From the NCBI GenBank assembly GCA_963808165.1, contig CAWEET010000023.1, positions 124,001-188,000 of the forward strand: a DNA stretch of 64,000 bases, read 5' to 3'. Numbering within the stretch: the stretch's first letter is position 1; every line of letters begins with the position of its first letter. The DNA is from Thiosocius sp963808165. Its GTDB lineage: Bacteria; Pseudomonadota; Gammaproteobacteria; Chromatiales; Chromatiaceae. The notes below the pieces were generated by a model. The model was not told the DNA's origin and did not search any database. It worked only from the letters and a program-made list of their open reading frames with translations. Positions 1 through 8,074 of this stretch are shown here, piece after piece. The translations under genes and the position numbers were made by a program.

Positions 1-269
1 GACCCTGGATGCGTACCTGGCCACACCTGATCGACACCCTGCTGCTGATCAGCGGGGTATGGATGGCGGTGAATCTGCATCTGCGCCCGGGCAACAGCCC
101 CTGGCTGACCGCGAAGCTGCTCGCCCTGGTCGTCTACATCGCCCTCGGTTTCGTCGCACTGCGCCTGGGCAAGACGCGCCGCACCCGGGCGCTGGCCTTC
201 GTCGCTGCCCTCGCCTGTTTCGCTTACATCGTGCTGGCGGCACTCAACCGTTCAGTCTTTCCGGCTTGA
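1..269 (+). CDS. SirB2-family membrane protein, 5' end outside window
   Basis: Small inner-membrane protein of the SirB/SirB2 family, whose biochemical role is not established. The reading frame is already open at the left edge (codons before the first Met also read through), so the N-terminus is probably missing; family members are usually about 120-130 residues and 88 are visible. The motif HLIDTLLLISG, then LTAKLLALVVYIALGF and RALAFVAALACF, are three hydrophobic segments in the usual family order. Its 3' end overlaps the convergent cytochrome b561 gene by 18 bases. Confidence 0.75.
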   Translation, partial: PWMRTWPHLIDTLLLISGVWMAVNLHLRPGNSPWLTAKLLALVVYIALGFVALRLGKTRRTRALAFVAALACFAYIVLAALNRSVFPA

Positions 270-923
270 ATCCTTCGACCGCCCCAACTCATCGAGGCGG
301 ATCGACACCTGCGGGATGTCTGGCTTGACCAGGCCGTCGCGTTCGATACCGAAATAGCGATAACCGTTGACCATCGCTGAGATATCCGCAGCCTTGCCCT
401 TGATATCCTGCAGGACCACGCTGAACAGATGGGCAGCCGTCAGGATCGCAATCGCGTTCGCCAGCCAGAGGTGCACTCGCGGCAGGTACAAGCGACCGAT
501 GAGCGGCATATCGGGCATCAGCCAGCCGGTCACCACCGAGAGGGCGAGGACGACCAGCAGAAAGAGATACATGGGCTTCCACAGCGGGTTGTGGGCGAAC
601 CAGTTGGGCAACGGGGCCCGACCCAGCGACAGGTAGAAAAGCAGACTGGCGCGCATGGCCGCCAGCTCCTGCTCACGCGGCAACAGCTGCTCGAGGCGTT
701 CGGCCGCCGCGCCGAAAAAACCCAGAAACACGCGCAGCACCAGCGCGAACACCATGACCGCTGCCCCCAGATAGTGAACCTGCGCAGCCGACTCGGCGAC
801 CGCAGGCGAGTTCGCGATCAGCCAACCCGTCGCGAGCAACAGCAGGGTCGCACCGGCCATTGCCCAGTGCGCCAGACGCAGCCAGCCGCTCCAAACGGCG
901 ACACGATGTATCTGTTCAGTCAT
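252..923 (-). CDS. cytochrome b561-type membrane protein
   Basis: 223-residue, four-helix membrane cytochrome b of the bacterial b561 / Ni-Fe hydrogenase b-subunit type. Such proteins pass electrons between the quinone pool and a periplasmic or membrane partner. Candidate haem-ligand histidines are visible in helix 1 (LRLAHWAMAG), helix 2 (QVHYLGAA) and the last helix (PRVHLWLANA and TAAHLFSV). The last 45 residues are soluble. It stands alone: no hydrogenase or catalytic partner lies beside it, so the electron acceptor is unknown. It converges on and slightly overlaps the SirB2 gene. Family call is good, substrate unknown. Confidence 0.75.
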   Translation of the reverse strand: MTEQIHRVAVWSGWLRLAHWAMAGATLLLLATGWLIANSPAVAESAAQVHYLGAAVMVFALVLRVFLGFFGAAAERLEQLLPREQELAAMRASLLFYLSLGRAPLPNWFAHNPLWKPMYLFLLVVLALSVVTGWLMPDMPLIGRLYLPRVHLWLANAIAILTAAHLFSVVLQDIKGKAADISAMVNGYRYFGIERDGLVKPDIPQVSIRLDELGRSKDSSRKD

Positions 924-1057
924 GTAAGCACCTGTTCAAAAACATGCCGCAGCATAACCGCTGACTGCCCGCCAATGACGATGACAGTCGTCAATCCGTA
1001 ATCCATCTGGTCGCGCAGCCTCGCAAGAGCGGCAGACGCCGCGCGGCAAGTGCCCGG

Positions 1058-1609
1058 TCAGTGGTCAGCACCACCCGCTGCAGCCGCAGCGGTCCGCATC
1101 CAGCCGACGATGAAATCAGCGATCGCATCCGGCTCGTTCAGCGGCAACAGCGGGATGTCCAGCCGCTGGCCGGGGTCGGCATCACTGGCCAGCGCAATGA
1201 TATCGTCGTCTTCCAGACACAACAGCGCGCTACCACGCTCCGGACGGTGCACCTCGATCTTCGGCAGGCACTCCTGGCGGAACCCCTCGACCAGGACCAG
1301 ATCAATAGCCGACAGATCGAGGCGGCCCACCAGTTCGTGCAGACGCGGCTCGGTCCGGCCGTCGCCCTCCTCGACCGAAAACACCCGATGCGGCGAGGCT
1401 AACAGCACCTGCCGCGCCCCCGCCGCACGCAACCGGTGTGAATCCTTGCCGGGTATGTCGATATCGAAATCGTGATGGGAATGCTTGAGCGCAGCACAAC
1501 GCATGCCTCGCGCAGCCAATGCCGGAATGAGCCGGGTCAGCAGGGTGGTCTTGCCAGTGCCGGAAAACGCGACGAAACCCAGCAATGGGACGGGGGATGT
1601 GTAGCGCAC
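1058..1609 (-). CDS. mobB: molybdopterin-guanine dinucleotide biosynthesis adaptor MobB
   Basis: 183-residue P-loop GTP-binding protein that assists MobA in attaching GMP to molybdopterin to make the bis-MGD cofactor. The Walker A motif is near the N-terminus (GFVAFSGTGKTTLLTRL, residues 10-26), followed by the MobB signature region ALKHSHHDFDIDIPGKDS and VEGFRQE, with the conserved KIEVHRP. Length fits the family. Molybdenum cofactor supply makes sense next to the decayed nitrate reductase gene 3.5 kb away, but mobB itself appears intact and so presumably serves other molybdoenzymes. Confidence 0.88.
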   Translation of the reverse strand: MRYTSPVPLLGFVAFSGTGKTTLLTRLIPALAARGMRCAALKHSHHDFDIDIPGKDSHRLRAAGARQVLLASPHRVFSVEEGDGRTEPRLHELVGRLDLSAIDLVLVEGFRQECLPKIEVHRPERGSALLCLEDDDIIALASDADPGQRLDIPLLPLNEPDAIADFIVGWMRTAAAAAGGADH

Positions 1610-1873
1610 GCGATAACCTCGGCTTCAGTCGGTCGGAAAGCACCCACCGAATTGTGCCAGATTTTCCCGGAGCGGCAGTCGATCGGCCCTGGTGCAGCGC
1701 CTTAATCACTACCTCCCGCCACATTGGCGGCCATCGCAAACGAGAAAACCTGTTATCGTCGGCCGAGCCTTGCCTGGATCGGTCTTCCCCCCGGCCGCTG
1801 ACCCAGTCTGGCCCCTACTACCGGGGAACAAGCGCTACTAAGCGCGCACTTTCGACCAGCCTGGAGCTTTCCG

Positions 1874-2263
1874 ATGGATCGCCGCCGACTGTTTCTGATC
1901 ATCACCGCGGTCGGCCTGACGCCGATTGCCCTCGCCTACGGTATCGCGCCGGCATCGAGCCTTCCCTACCTGTTCGGCTTCGGGGTGGAAAGTATCAACC
2001 TCACCCACATCTTTCGCGCGGTGATGGGCCTGTATCTCGCACTGGTTGCCTTCTGGCTCGCCGGGGCGTTTTTTGCGCAGCTCACCGTCCCAGCCCTCTG
2101 GAGTCTGGTGGTGTTCATGTTCGGGCTGGCAGCCGGCCGTGTGTTGAGTCTGCTGCTCGATGGCTTCCCGCATTGGCTGCTAATCGCGTACCTCCTCGCT
2201 GAACTGGCTTTCGGCGCGATAGGTTTGAAGCTCCTGCGCTCCGCTCAACCGGCTCGACCGTAG
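1874..2263 (+). CDS. DUF4345-like four-helix membrane protein
   Basis: 129-residue integral membrane protein with four predicted hydrophobic segments (FLIITAVGLTPIALAYG; AVMGLYLALVAFWLAG; LWSLVVFMFGLAAGRVLSLLLDG; LLIAYLLAELAFGAIGL). The sequence around FRAVMGLYLAL and the Arg in FGLAAGRVLSLLLDG agrees with my memory of the DUF4345 family, whose function is unknown. It stands alone between mobB (divergent) and the antiporter gene. About 260 bases upstream hold no recognisable feature. Confidence 0.6.
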   Translation: MDRRRLFLIITAVGLTPIALAYGIAPASSLPYLFGFGVESINLTHIFRAVMGLYLALVAFWLAGAFFAQLTVPALWSLVVFMFGLAAGRVLSLLLDGFPHWLLIAYLLAELAFGAIGLKLLRSAQPARP

Positions 2264-2498
2264 TACTTGGTGTTGGCGCAAGACCAAAGAGTTTTCCCGG
2301 TGCCGACAAACCAGCTGTTGACCCTTATCGCAGCTCCGTGGCAACCGCAATGACCTTGGCGGTAAGTTCGCTGTTTAGCTGCGACCATTCATCTCGTGAC
2401 AGCATCGGCATACACGGCCAATCTGCCACAATGCCTGCTGTCGGCGCGCATCCATGGCGCAACGCTGCACAAGCAATGACCGCAAGGAGAGCATCGGC

Positions 2499-3764
2499 AT
2501 GATCTCGATCTTCGACCTTGCAGCGCTGCTGCTGAGTCTCTCGGCGTTGTTCGGCTGGATCAACACGCGCTTCGTCCGGCTGCCGCATTCCATCGGAATG
2601 TTGACTATGGGCCTCGCCGCCTCTCTCGCGCTGATCGGGGCGGAGGTCATTTTTCCGCAGGTCGCCGTGTTTCACACGCTGGAACAGACCCTGCGAAGCA
2701 TCGACTTCACCGACCTGGTCATGGACGGCATGCTGGCATTCCTGCTCTTCGCCGGCGCGCTCAATGTCGATCTCACGGCGATGCGCAACCGAACCTGGCA
2801 GGTGGTGTTCCTCGCGATCGTCGCGACGCTCATCTCCACCATGATCGTCGGTTTCGGTTTCTGGGCTCTCTCCGGAGCGCTCGGCCACCAGATACCGCTC
2901 GCCTGGGCGCTGGTCTTCGGCGCGCTGATCAGTCCCACTGACCCCGTCGCGGTAATGAGCACGCTCAAGACCGTGCGAGTGCCGCGATCCCTCCAGGTCG
3001 AGATGGAGGGCGAATCGCTGTTCAACGATGGCGTCAGTGTCGTCCTGTTCAGCCTCCTGCTCGGCGTGGCGGCCAGCGGTGGAGAGGAGTCTTTCGGCTT
3101 CACCGAAGCCCTGGAGACAATGCTCGTTGAGGCCGGCGGCGGCCTCGCACTTGGCGCCATCACCGGCTATGTTGCCTACCTCGCAATGCGCGCCATAGAC
3201 GATTTCGCTGTCGAGGTGATGATCACGCTGGGCCTGGTCACCGCCACCTACGCCATCGCGCAGTCGTTGGGTGTCAGCGGTCCACTCTCGATGGTCTCGG
3301 CAGGACTGCTCATCGGCTACCGTGCCCCACGCGACGCGTTCAGCGACCGCACTCAGCAATACGTCACCGCGCTTTGGACCCTGATAGACGAGGTGCTGAA
3401 CTCCGTTCTGTTCCTGCTCATCGGCCTCGAGGTGCTGCTGCTCAGCACGGCCGCGGTCAGCTACGGCCTTTCGCTCCTCGCAATCCCGCTGGTCCTCATC
3501 GCCCGCCTGACCGCCGTATCGACGCCGCTCCTGTTGTTCGGCTGGACGCGGCGGCTGACCGCGCGCAACATCCCGTTCCTGACCTGGGCGGGTGTGCGCG
3601 GCGGCATCTCCGTCGCGCTGGCGCTGGCGCTGCCGAATGTGCCCGAGAAGCCCGCGATCCTCGCCGCGACCTACGCGGTCGTGCTGTTCAGTATCATCGT
3701 CCAGGGCGCGACGCTCGCGCGCGTCGCCCGCGCGACCCTGGACATGCCCGAGGCCCCAAAATAG
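2499..3764 (+). CDS. NhaP/CPA1-type sodium:proton antiporter
   Basis: 421-residue inner-membrane cation:proton antiporter. The start at 2499 is chosen because AAGGAGA sits 8-14 bases upstream and the protein then begins at the first membrane helix; an in-frame ATG at 2454 would add 15 charged residues. About 12 hydrophobic helices are visible. Family signatures: GALISPTDPVAVMSTL (CPA motif), GESLFNDGVSVVLFSLLLG with the Asn-Asp ion-binding pair, and TWAGVRGGISVALALALP with the conserved Arg. No C-terminal regulatory domain is present. Expected role is Na+ or K+ extrusion and pH homeostasis; ion choice cannot be read from the sequence. Confidence 0.88.
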   Translation: MISIFDLAALLLSLSALFGWINTRFVRLPHSIGMLTMGLAASLALIGAEVIFPQVAVFHTLEQTLRSIDFTDLVMDGMLAFLLFAGALNVDLTAMRNRTWQVVFLAIVATLISTMIVGFGFWALSGALGHQIPLAWALVFGALISPTDPVAVMSTLKTVRVPRSLQVEMEGESLFNDGVSVVLFSLLLGVAASGGEESFGFTEALETMLVEAGGGLALGAITGYVAYLAMRAIDDFAVEVMITLGLVTATYAIAQSLGVSGPLSMVSAGLLIGYRAPRDAFSDRTQQYVTALWTLIDEVLNSVLFLLIGLEVLLLSTAAVSYGLSLLAIPLVLIARLTAVSTPLLLFGWTRRLTARNIPFLTWAGVRGGISVALALALPNVPEKPAILAATYAVVLFSIIVQGATLARVARATLDMPEAPK

Positions 3765-4031
3765 GCACAGACCGCCCATCTGCATGACGCGTATCGCAGT
3801 GTGCGAAATGATCGCACCCGTGCACCTCGATGCCCTTAGCCCCCCCCCCGCGCTGAGCCACCGGTGCAGACCGAACGTTGTACAAAGGCCGGGAGATTGT
3901 CTGGCGCATTGGGGAAAACCATGAAGGGCCGGGCGGGATCTCGCTGCCGCACGCTGGCGGCGTTGCTTGCAGTGCGCTTGTAGGTTAGCGACTTCCTTGC
4001 CTGGATAAACAAAAAGTTTGGAGGAGTTTTT

Positions 4032-4487
4032 ATGTGCCGAATCTTCATGCCTGGATTTGCTCTCGCAGTCGCTTTCCTGATGTCGACCTCTTTGGTCAGC
4101 GCATCCGGTGAGCCGTCGGCGGGGGCCAAAGGGATGCCTGGCGCCATGGGCACCTTCGAGTTCAAGCCTGACGACTGGATGGAGGGCACCCTCTCCTGGT
4201 GGAAGGACAGTGACGGTGTCGATCCCGGCGAGGCAGGTTGCCATATCGGTACCGACGAGAACGGCAAGGCCAATGGTCGCATGTTTGGCGAGGCCTGCAT
4301 GGCTGACGGGATGCTGGTTGAATCCAATCCTGGCACCGATCAGTTGCACAGCCATAAGAACGACGTCGGTCATCCCGACACGTTCGACTGCAACGCCTGG
4401 TGCGTAGGCAAAGGCTCGGCCAAGGGTGCCTGCGTCGTGGCGGCCGCACCGCCCTGCGAACAATCCGCGATGTGTCAGTGCGAGTGA
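4032..4487 (+). CDS. secreted cysteine-rich protein, function unknown
   Basis: 151 residues with a clear Sec signal peptide (hydrophobic 6-21, likely cleaved after LVSA near residue 25) and a strong Shine-Dalgarno GGAGGAG. The mature part has eight cysteines (70, 89, 120, 124, 134, 142, 148, 150), three Trp in EGTLSWWKD and nearby, and a His cluster LHSHKNDVGH. The tail follows C-x3-C...G-x-C...C-x-C, which is the spacing of the cysteine-stabilised alpha-beta (defensin) fold. I do not recognise the family; a metal- or redox-binding periplasmic role is equally possible. It stands alone and is followed by a GC-rich hairpin. Confidence 0.65.
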   Translation: MCRIFMPGFALAVAFLMSTSLVSASGEPSAGAKGMPGAMGTFEFKPDDWMEGTLSWWKDSDGVDPGEAGCHIGTDENGKANGRMFGEACMADGMLVESNPGTDQLHSHKNDVGHPDTFDCNAWCVGKGSAKGACVVAAAPPCEQSAMCQCE

Positions 4488-4492
4488 TCTGT

Positions 4493-4515
4493 CAGGGGCG
4501 CCTCGGGCGCCCCTG
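4493..4515 (+). terminator. GC-rich hairpin downstream of the secreted Cys-rich gene
   Basis: Perfect 10-bp inverted repeat CAGGGGCGCC / GGCGCCCCTG with a 3-base loop, starting five bases after the TGA of the preceding gene. Only TTCG follows, so the U-tract is poor; it may act as a weak terminator or as an RNA 3'-end stabiliser. Confidence 0.55.
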
Positions 4516-4689
4516 TTCGATCAGGCGAACGTAATCGTGAAACGCGCGCAAACGCACCGGTATCGCGGACAGCAGGATTTGCGTGATGGCGGGTTGCCGG
4601 TTCGGCTGTCACGGTGCCTCACGACCTGAGTAGCGCGAACCACCGGCCGGCCAATGCCGCGGTATGAATGATGCTGCCAGCGCACAGCT

Positions 4690-4968
4690 TCAAATAGTCC
4701 AGGAGTTTGCCTCTGGTGTCCCCTTCTCCTCACCACGGTTACGAAACGCCCGAACGGCTGACTTGATGGTATCGAAGCGGTAAGTCGCGCAAAGCTCGCT
4801 GCGTCTCATCGCCCAATCACGGTTGAATAAGGTCCACAGGTTGCGCTTGGCGCGCGCCACGGCCAATACAATGCCCCCAGCCGCCAGTTCCTCGCGAAGC
4901 TCGTCGAGCTTTTGCAATGCAGTCACATCGATGACGTTGACGGAGCTCGAGTCCACTACGATCCACGC
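4690..4968 (-). pseudogene. SulP-type anion transporter remnant (STAS domain tail)
   Basis: About 90 codons coding only the C-terminal STAS domain of a SulP sulfate/bicarbonate transporter: IVVDSSSVNVIDVTAL, then LREELAAGGIVLAVARAK and a final FDTIKSAVRAF segment. STAS domains of SulP proteins show the same order (VxDxSxVxxIDxTA...LxxxG). No transmembrane region is encoded upstream: the frame runs straight into the end of a nitrate reductase gene on the same strand, so the first 400 or more codons were lost. The joint lies near 4955-4975. It is unlikely to be expressed as a working protein. Confidence 0.7.
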
Positions 4969-5579
4969 GCACCGGGGTGTGCTTGAACTCGGGTTGCCCC
5001 GAGACCGGATCCACCATCGGATTGACCAGGCTGCCTACCCTTGCCGCCGAGGCGAACTGGTCGTTCCAGTGCATCGGCGCAAACACCTGTCCGCGCGGCT
5101 GGGCATCGGTCAGCTGCACCCGCAGGACCGCTTCCCCCCAGTGGCTGATGACCGCCGCGAGCTGACCGTCATGCAACCCGATGTCACCGGCGTCGCCCGG
5201 GTGCAGTGCGACGAACGGCTCGCCGATGTGCCCCGACAGCCGCGGCGATTTGCCGGTCCGGGGCATCGTGTGCCAGTGGTCGCGGACGCGGCCCGTGTTG
5301 AGCGCCAGTGGATAGGCGGGATCAGTATGCCGTGCTGGCGGCCGCGGGGTGATCGGTAAGAAGTTTGCGCGCCCGCTGGCGGTGAAAAAACGCCCGTCGC
5401 CGAACATGCGCCGAGTAGAGCCGCCATCTGCCGGTACGGGCCACTGCACCGGTTCCAGCCGCGCATAGCGCGACGCATCGAGTCCGGAAAGGCCCGAGAT
5501 GTCGAAATCACGTTCCCCACCGTTCTCGAAACCCGAGAGGCGCGCATCCCGTGCGTATCTTTCTGCTTTGACGTGTGTT
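4960..5579 (-). pseudogene. assimilatory nitrate reductase remnant (NasA C-terminal part)
   Basis: About 205 codons matching the C-terminal molybdopterin-dinucleotide-binding region of assimilatory nitrate reductases: RDFDISGLSGL, PLALNTGRVRDHWHTMPRTG, SGHIGEPFVALHP, GQVFAPMHWNDQFASAARVG, NPMVDPVSGQPEFKHTPV. The N-terminal ~650 residues, including the FeS and Mo-cofactor core, are missing: readable homology begins about 90 bases from the 3' end of the MotB-like gene at 5668. At its 3' end the frame runs into a SulP STAS fragment instead of the usual Cys-rich C-terminal extension. A deletion chimera, not a functional gene. Confidence 0.82.
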
Positions 5580-5667
5580 TTCCGTCATCCGTCGATGCGA
5601 ATTCGAGGGCCGCGCCCGACGGCCGGCGCCGGGCACGTTGCTGATCCGGCTGCAACGATGCGAATTT

Positions 5668-6945
5668 CTAGCGCGCGGTGAGCTTCAGCTCGATGCGTCG
5701 ATTGCGCCGAAAGGCCTCGGGCGTCGGCGCGGGATCGATCGGATGAAACTCGCCGAACCCGGCGGCGCTAAGACGTTGCGGGGCGATTCCTTCGGCGACC
5801 AGAAACTGCACCACCGAAACCGCCCGGGCGGTAGAGAGTTCCCAGTTTGACGCGAACTGCGCCGTGTTGATCGGGATCTGGTCGGTATGACCGTCGATGC
5901 GCAGTATCCAGTCGATGTCGGCGGGGATGCGTAACGCCAGTGTGCGCAAGGTGGTGGCGAGTTTGCCCAGCTCGGCCTGGCCGGGGCCGGCCAGCGTCGC
6001 GCTGCCGGAGTCGAACAACAGTTCCGATGGCAGCACGAAGCGGTCACCCACCACCCGGATCGACGGGTTGGCGCCGAGCACGTCGCGCAGGCGACCGAAG
6101 AAGTCGGAGCGGTACTGCTGGAGCCGGCTGACCTCGCGCGCCAGCGCGACGTTCAGGCGCCTGCCGAGGTCCTCGAGCTGTGCCGCCTGGCCGGCCTTGT
6201 CGGCCTCGGCCAGCGCCAGCGCGTCCTTGATCTCTTCGAGCTGGCCGACCAGCGTGTCAATCTTGGCATTCAGCAGGGCGATCTCCGCCTGTGCACCCGC
6301 GCTCAGCCCGCGTTCCTCGGCAATCGCCTGCTCGCGCTGTGCCACCAGCGCGCTCAGCGCCTGGATGCGGATATCGCGCTGTTCCAGGTCGCGCTGAACC
6401 AGCAGCGTGCGTTCAGTCTGCTCCGCCAGTTGCGCCTCCAGCGCCCTCGAGCGATCCCGTTCGGTGCCCAGCGCCATCGTATTGAAGTCGAGCTCGGCCG
6501 CCAGCCTGCCGACATCCGCTTCAAGCTGCGATCGCAGCGTGCGCAGGCTGTCCACATCCTCCTGAAGGCTCGCGACCAGCATCAACTGCTCGGCAATCTC
6601 TGCCTGCTTGGCCTGGTTGCTCCTGTCGAGATCCACGACCTGCGCATTCAGTGAGGCGTTCTGCCCGGTCAACCCGTCGACGCGCAGCGTCAGGCCGGCG
6701 ATGTCCTGGTTGAGGCCGGATGTGCGCTCCTGCTCCAGTCCGAGCAGATCGGTGAGTTCCACGACACGCCGATACATCACGTCCAGTTCCGTTTCCTGCG
6801 CATCGAGCAGTTGCGATAGCAGAAACTGCGCAAAGCTGAACAGCAGCAGCACGAAGATCACCAGGATCAGCAGCGCCGCCAGCACGTCCACATAGCCCGG
6901 CCACACGTCAACCGTGCGGCGTGCGCGTCTGGCAATGGCCGTCAC
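5668..6945 (-). CDS. MotB/OmpA-like membrane-anchored peptidoglycan-binding protein
   Basis: 425 residues: one N-terminal transmembrane helix (about 14-40) opening with WPGYVDVLAALLILVIFVLL, in which the Asp is placed like the proton-binding Asp of MotB/ExbD/ZorB; a long coiled coil (about 45-270); and a C-terminal OmpA/MotB domain (about 295-425) with FDSGSATL, RIDGHTDQIPIN, LSTARAVSVVQFL and NRRIELKL. It should be the stator B-subunit partner of the MotA-like protein encoded 4 bp upstream. The pair is not beside flagellar or Tol genes. Similar pairs occur in Zorya defence systems, but no zorC/D/E-type effector is adjacent, so a cell-envelope role is as likely. Confidence 0.78.
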   Translation of the reverse strand: MTAIARRARRTVDVWPGYVDVLAALLILVIFVLLLFSFAQFLLSQLLDAQETELDVMYRRVVELTDLLGLEQERTSGLNQDIAGLTLRVDGLTGQNASLNAQVVDLDRSNQAKQAEIAEQLMLVASLQEDVDSLRTLRSQLEADVGRLAAELDFNTMALGTERDRSRALEAQLAEQTERTLLVQRDLEQRDIRIQALSALVAQREQAIAEERGLSAGAQAEIALLNAKIDTLVGQLEEIKDALALAEADKAGQAAQLEDLGRRLNVALAREVSRLQQYRSDFFGRLRDVLGANPSIRVVGDRFVLPSELLFDSGSATLAGPGQAELGKLATTLRTLALRIPADIDWILRIDGHTDQIPINTAQFASNWELSTARAVSVVQFLVAEGIAPQRLSAAGFGEFHPIDPAPTPEAFRRNRRIELKLTAR

Positions 6946-6949
6946 GGCG

Positions 6950-7834
6950 CTAGATCTCCTGGACCTTGGCCACAGGCGCGTCGTCTCGGGCGGCAGGCGA
7001 TCCGGCCTGCCTGGTCAGAAATTCCTCGAGCAGGCGGCGCTCGGAGCGGATCGCCTCCACCAGCAACTGCAGCGTAGGTGCACCGTCGCCGCCGCTCGCC
7101 TCGACAGTCGCCTCGGCCAGGGCCGGTGCATTCAGGTCGTCGACCAGTTGGGTCACACCGGTCAGCCACTCTTCCAGGCCATTGAAGAATCGGTTCTGCG
7201 CATGCCCTGCCTGGAGATCGAGGAACCCCAGGACCAGCGAACCACCCAACCCGAACAACGAAGAACTGAATGCCGTTCCCATGCCGCCCAAAGGTGCCTT
7301 CAGGCCCTGTTTCAGCTCGGCGAACACCGCGGCGAAATCCCCGTTGCCCACCTCGAGCCCGTCGATCACCTGACCGACCGCGGCAATGGTCCCGAGCAGT
7401 CCCCAGAAGGTGCCGAGCAGACCGAGGAAGATCAGCGTGCCCATCAGATAGCGTGAGATCTCGCGCGACTCGTCCAATCGCTCGCGAATCCCGTCGAGGA
7501 TGGTGCGCAACGCCAATGCCGACAGGCGGAAGCGGTCGCGCCGGCGCTTGCTCAGGTGCGAGGCCAACGGTTTCAGCAGCCTGGGCTCCGTGGTCACCGA
7601 GATGCCTGGCTGGCCGGTGCGAAACACCCGAATCCAGTTGATTTCGGTGTTCAGTATCAACACCTGACGGAAATTTATCAGGATGCCTACAGCGAGTACC
7701 CCGAGAATGACCGAGTTAAAGCCCCAGTTCGCCATGAAGGCCGTGCGCAGCGGCTCCAGCAACAGCACACAAATCGTCCCGACTACCGCCAGGTAGACGA
7801 ACATCCAGGACAAGGATTGTCGAGTCGAATGCAT
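6950..7834 (-). CDS. MotA/TolQ/ExbB-type proton channel protein
   Basis: 294 residues when started at 7834 (ATG preceded by AAGAGGA; a frame extension to 8056 would add 74 hydrophilic residues lacking membrane character). Two N-terminal helices (LSWMFVYLAVVGTICVLLL and VILGVLAVGILINFRQVL), a cytoplasmic loop, then the MotA/ExbB core FLGLLGTFWGLLGTIAAVG and GMGTAFSSSLFGLGGSLVLGFLDLQ, which form the proton-conducting helices. The tail is short. It precedes the MotB-like gene by 4 bp, implying a two-gene operon encoding an inner-membrane ion-driven motor. Confidence 0.8.
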   Translation of the reverse strand: MHSTRQSLSWMFVYLAVVGTICVLLLEPLRTAFMANWGFNSVILGVLAVGILINFRQVLILNTEINWIRVFRTGQPGISVTTEPRLLKPLASHLSKRRRDRFRLSALALRTILDGIRERLDESREISRYLMGTLIFLGLLGTFWGLLGTIAAVGQVIDGLEVGNGDFAAVFAELKQGLKAPLGGMGTAFSSSLFGLGGSLVLGFLDLQAGHAQNRFFNGLEEWLTGVTQLVDDLNAPALAEATVEASGGDGAPTLQLLVEAIRSERRLLEEFLTRQAGSPAARDDAPVAKVQEI

Positions 7835-8074
7835 GCGGATCCTCTTTCGGGCGATGCGGTTGAACCAGGCATGCGGCTCGCGAAGTCGATCGAATGCCGC
7901 CTGTCCTGCGGTATCGGCCGCTTGGCGAATTTCTTTCGCCTTGCTGCCCAGCCTCGCGCAAGCCGGGCGGGCCGATTCCAGCGCAACCGCCAACTGGACG
8001 GGCCGCTTGGCTATACTGGCCGCGACCGGCCCAACAGAAGAGCCGGCCAACAACAACTATCCGGAGGCCGAACC

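Noticed and set aside
2325..4463. A 712-codon open frame on the minus strand opposite the antiporter gene
   Set aside because: It is the high-GC antisense shadow of the NhaP-type gene and the Cys-rich gene; its translation is low-complexity and charged, with no fold or domain.
5668..7834. A complete Zorya anti-phage system
   Set aside because: Only MotA/MotB-like components are present; subunit lengths differ from ZorA/ZorB and no zorC, zorD or zorE candidate is adjacent.
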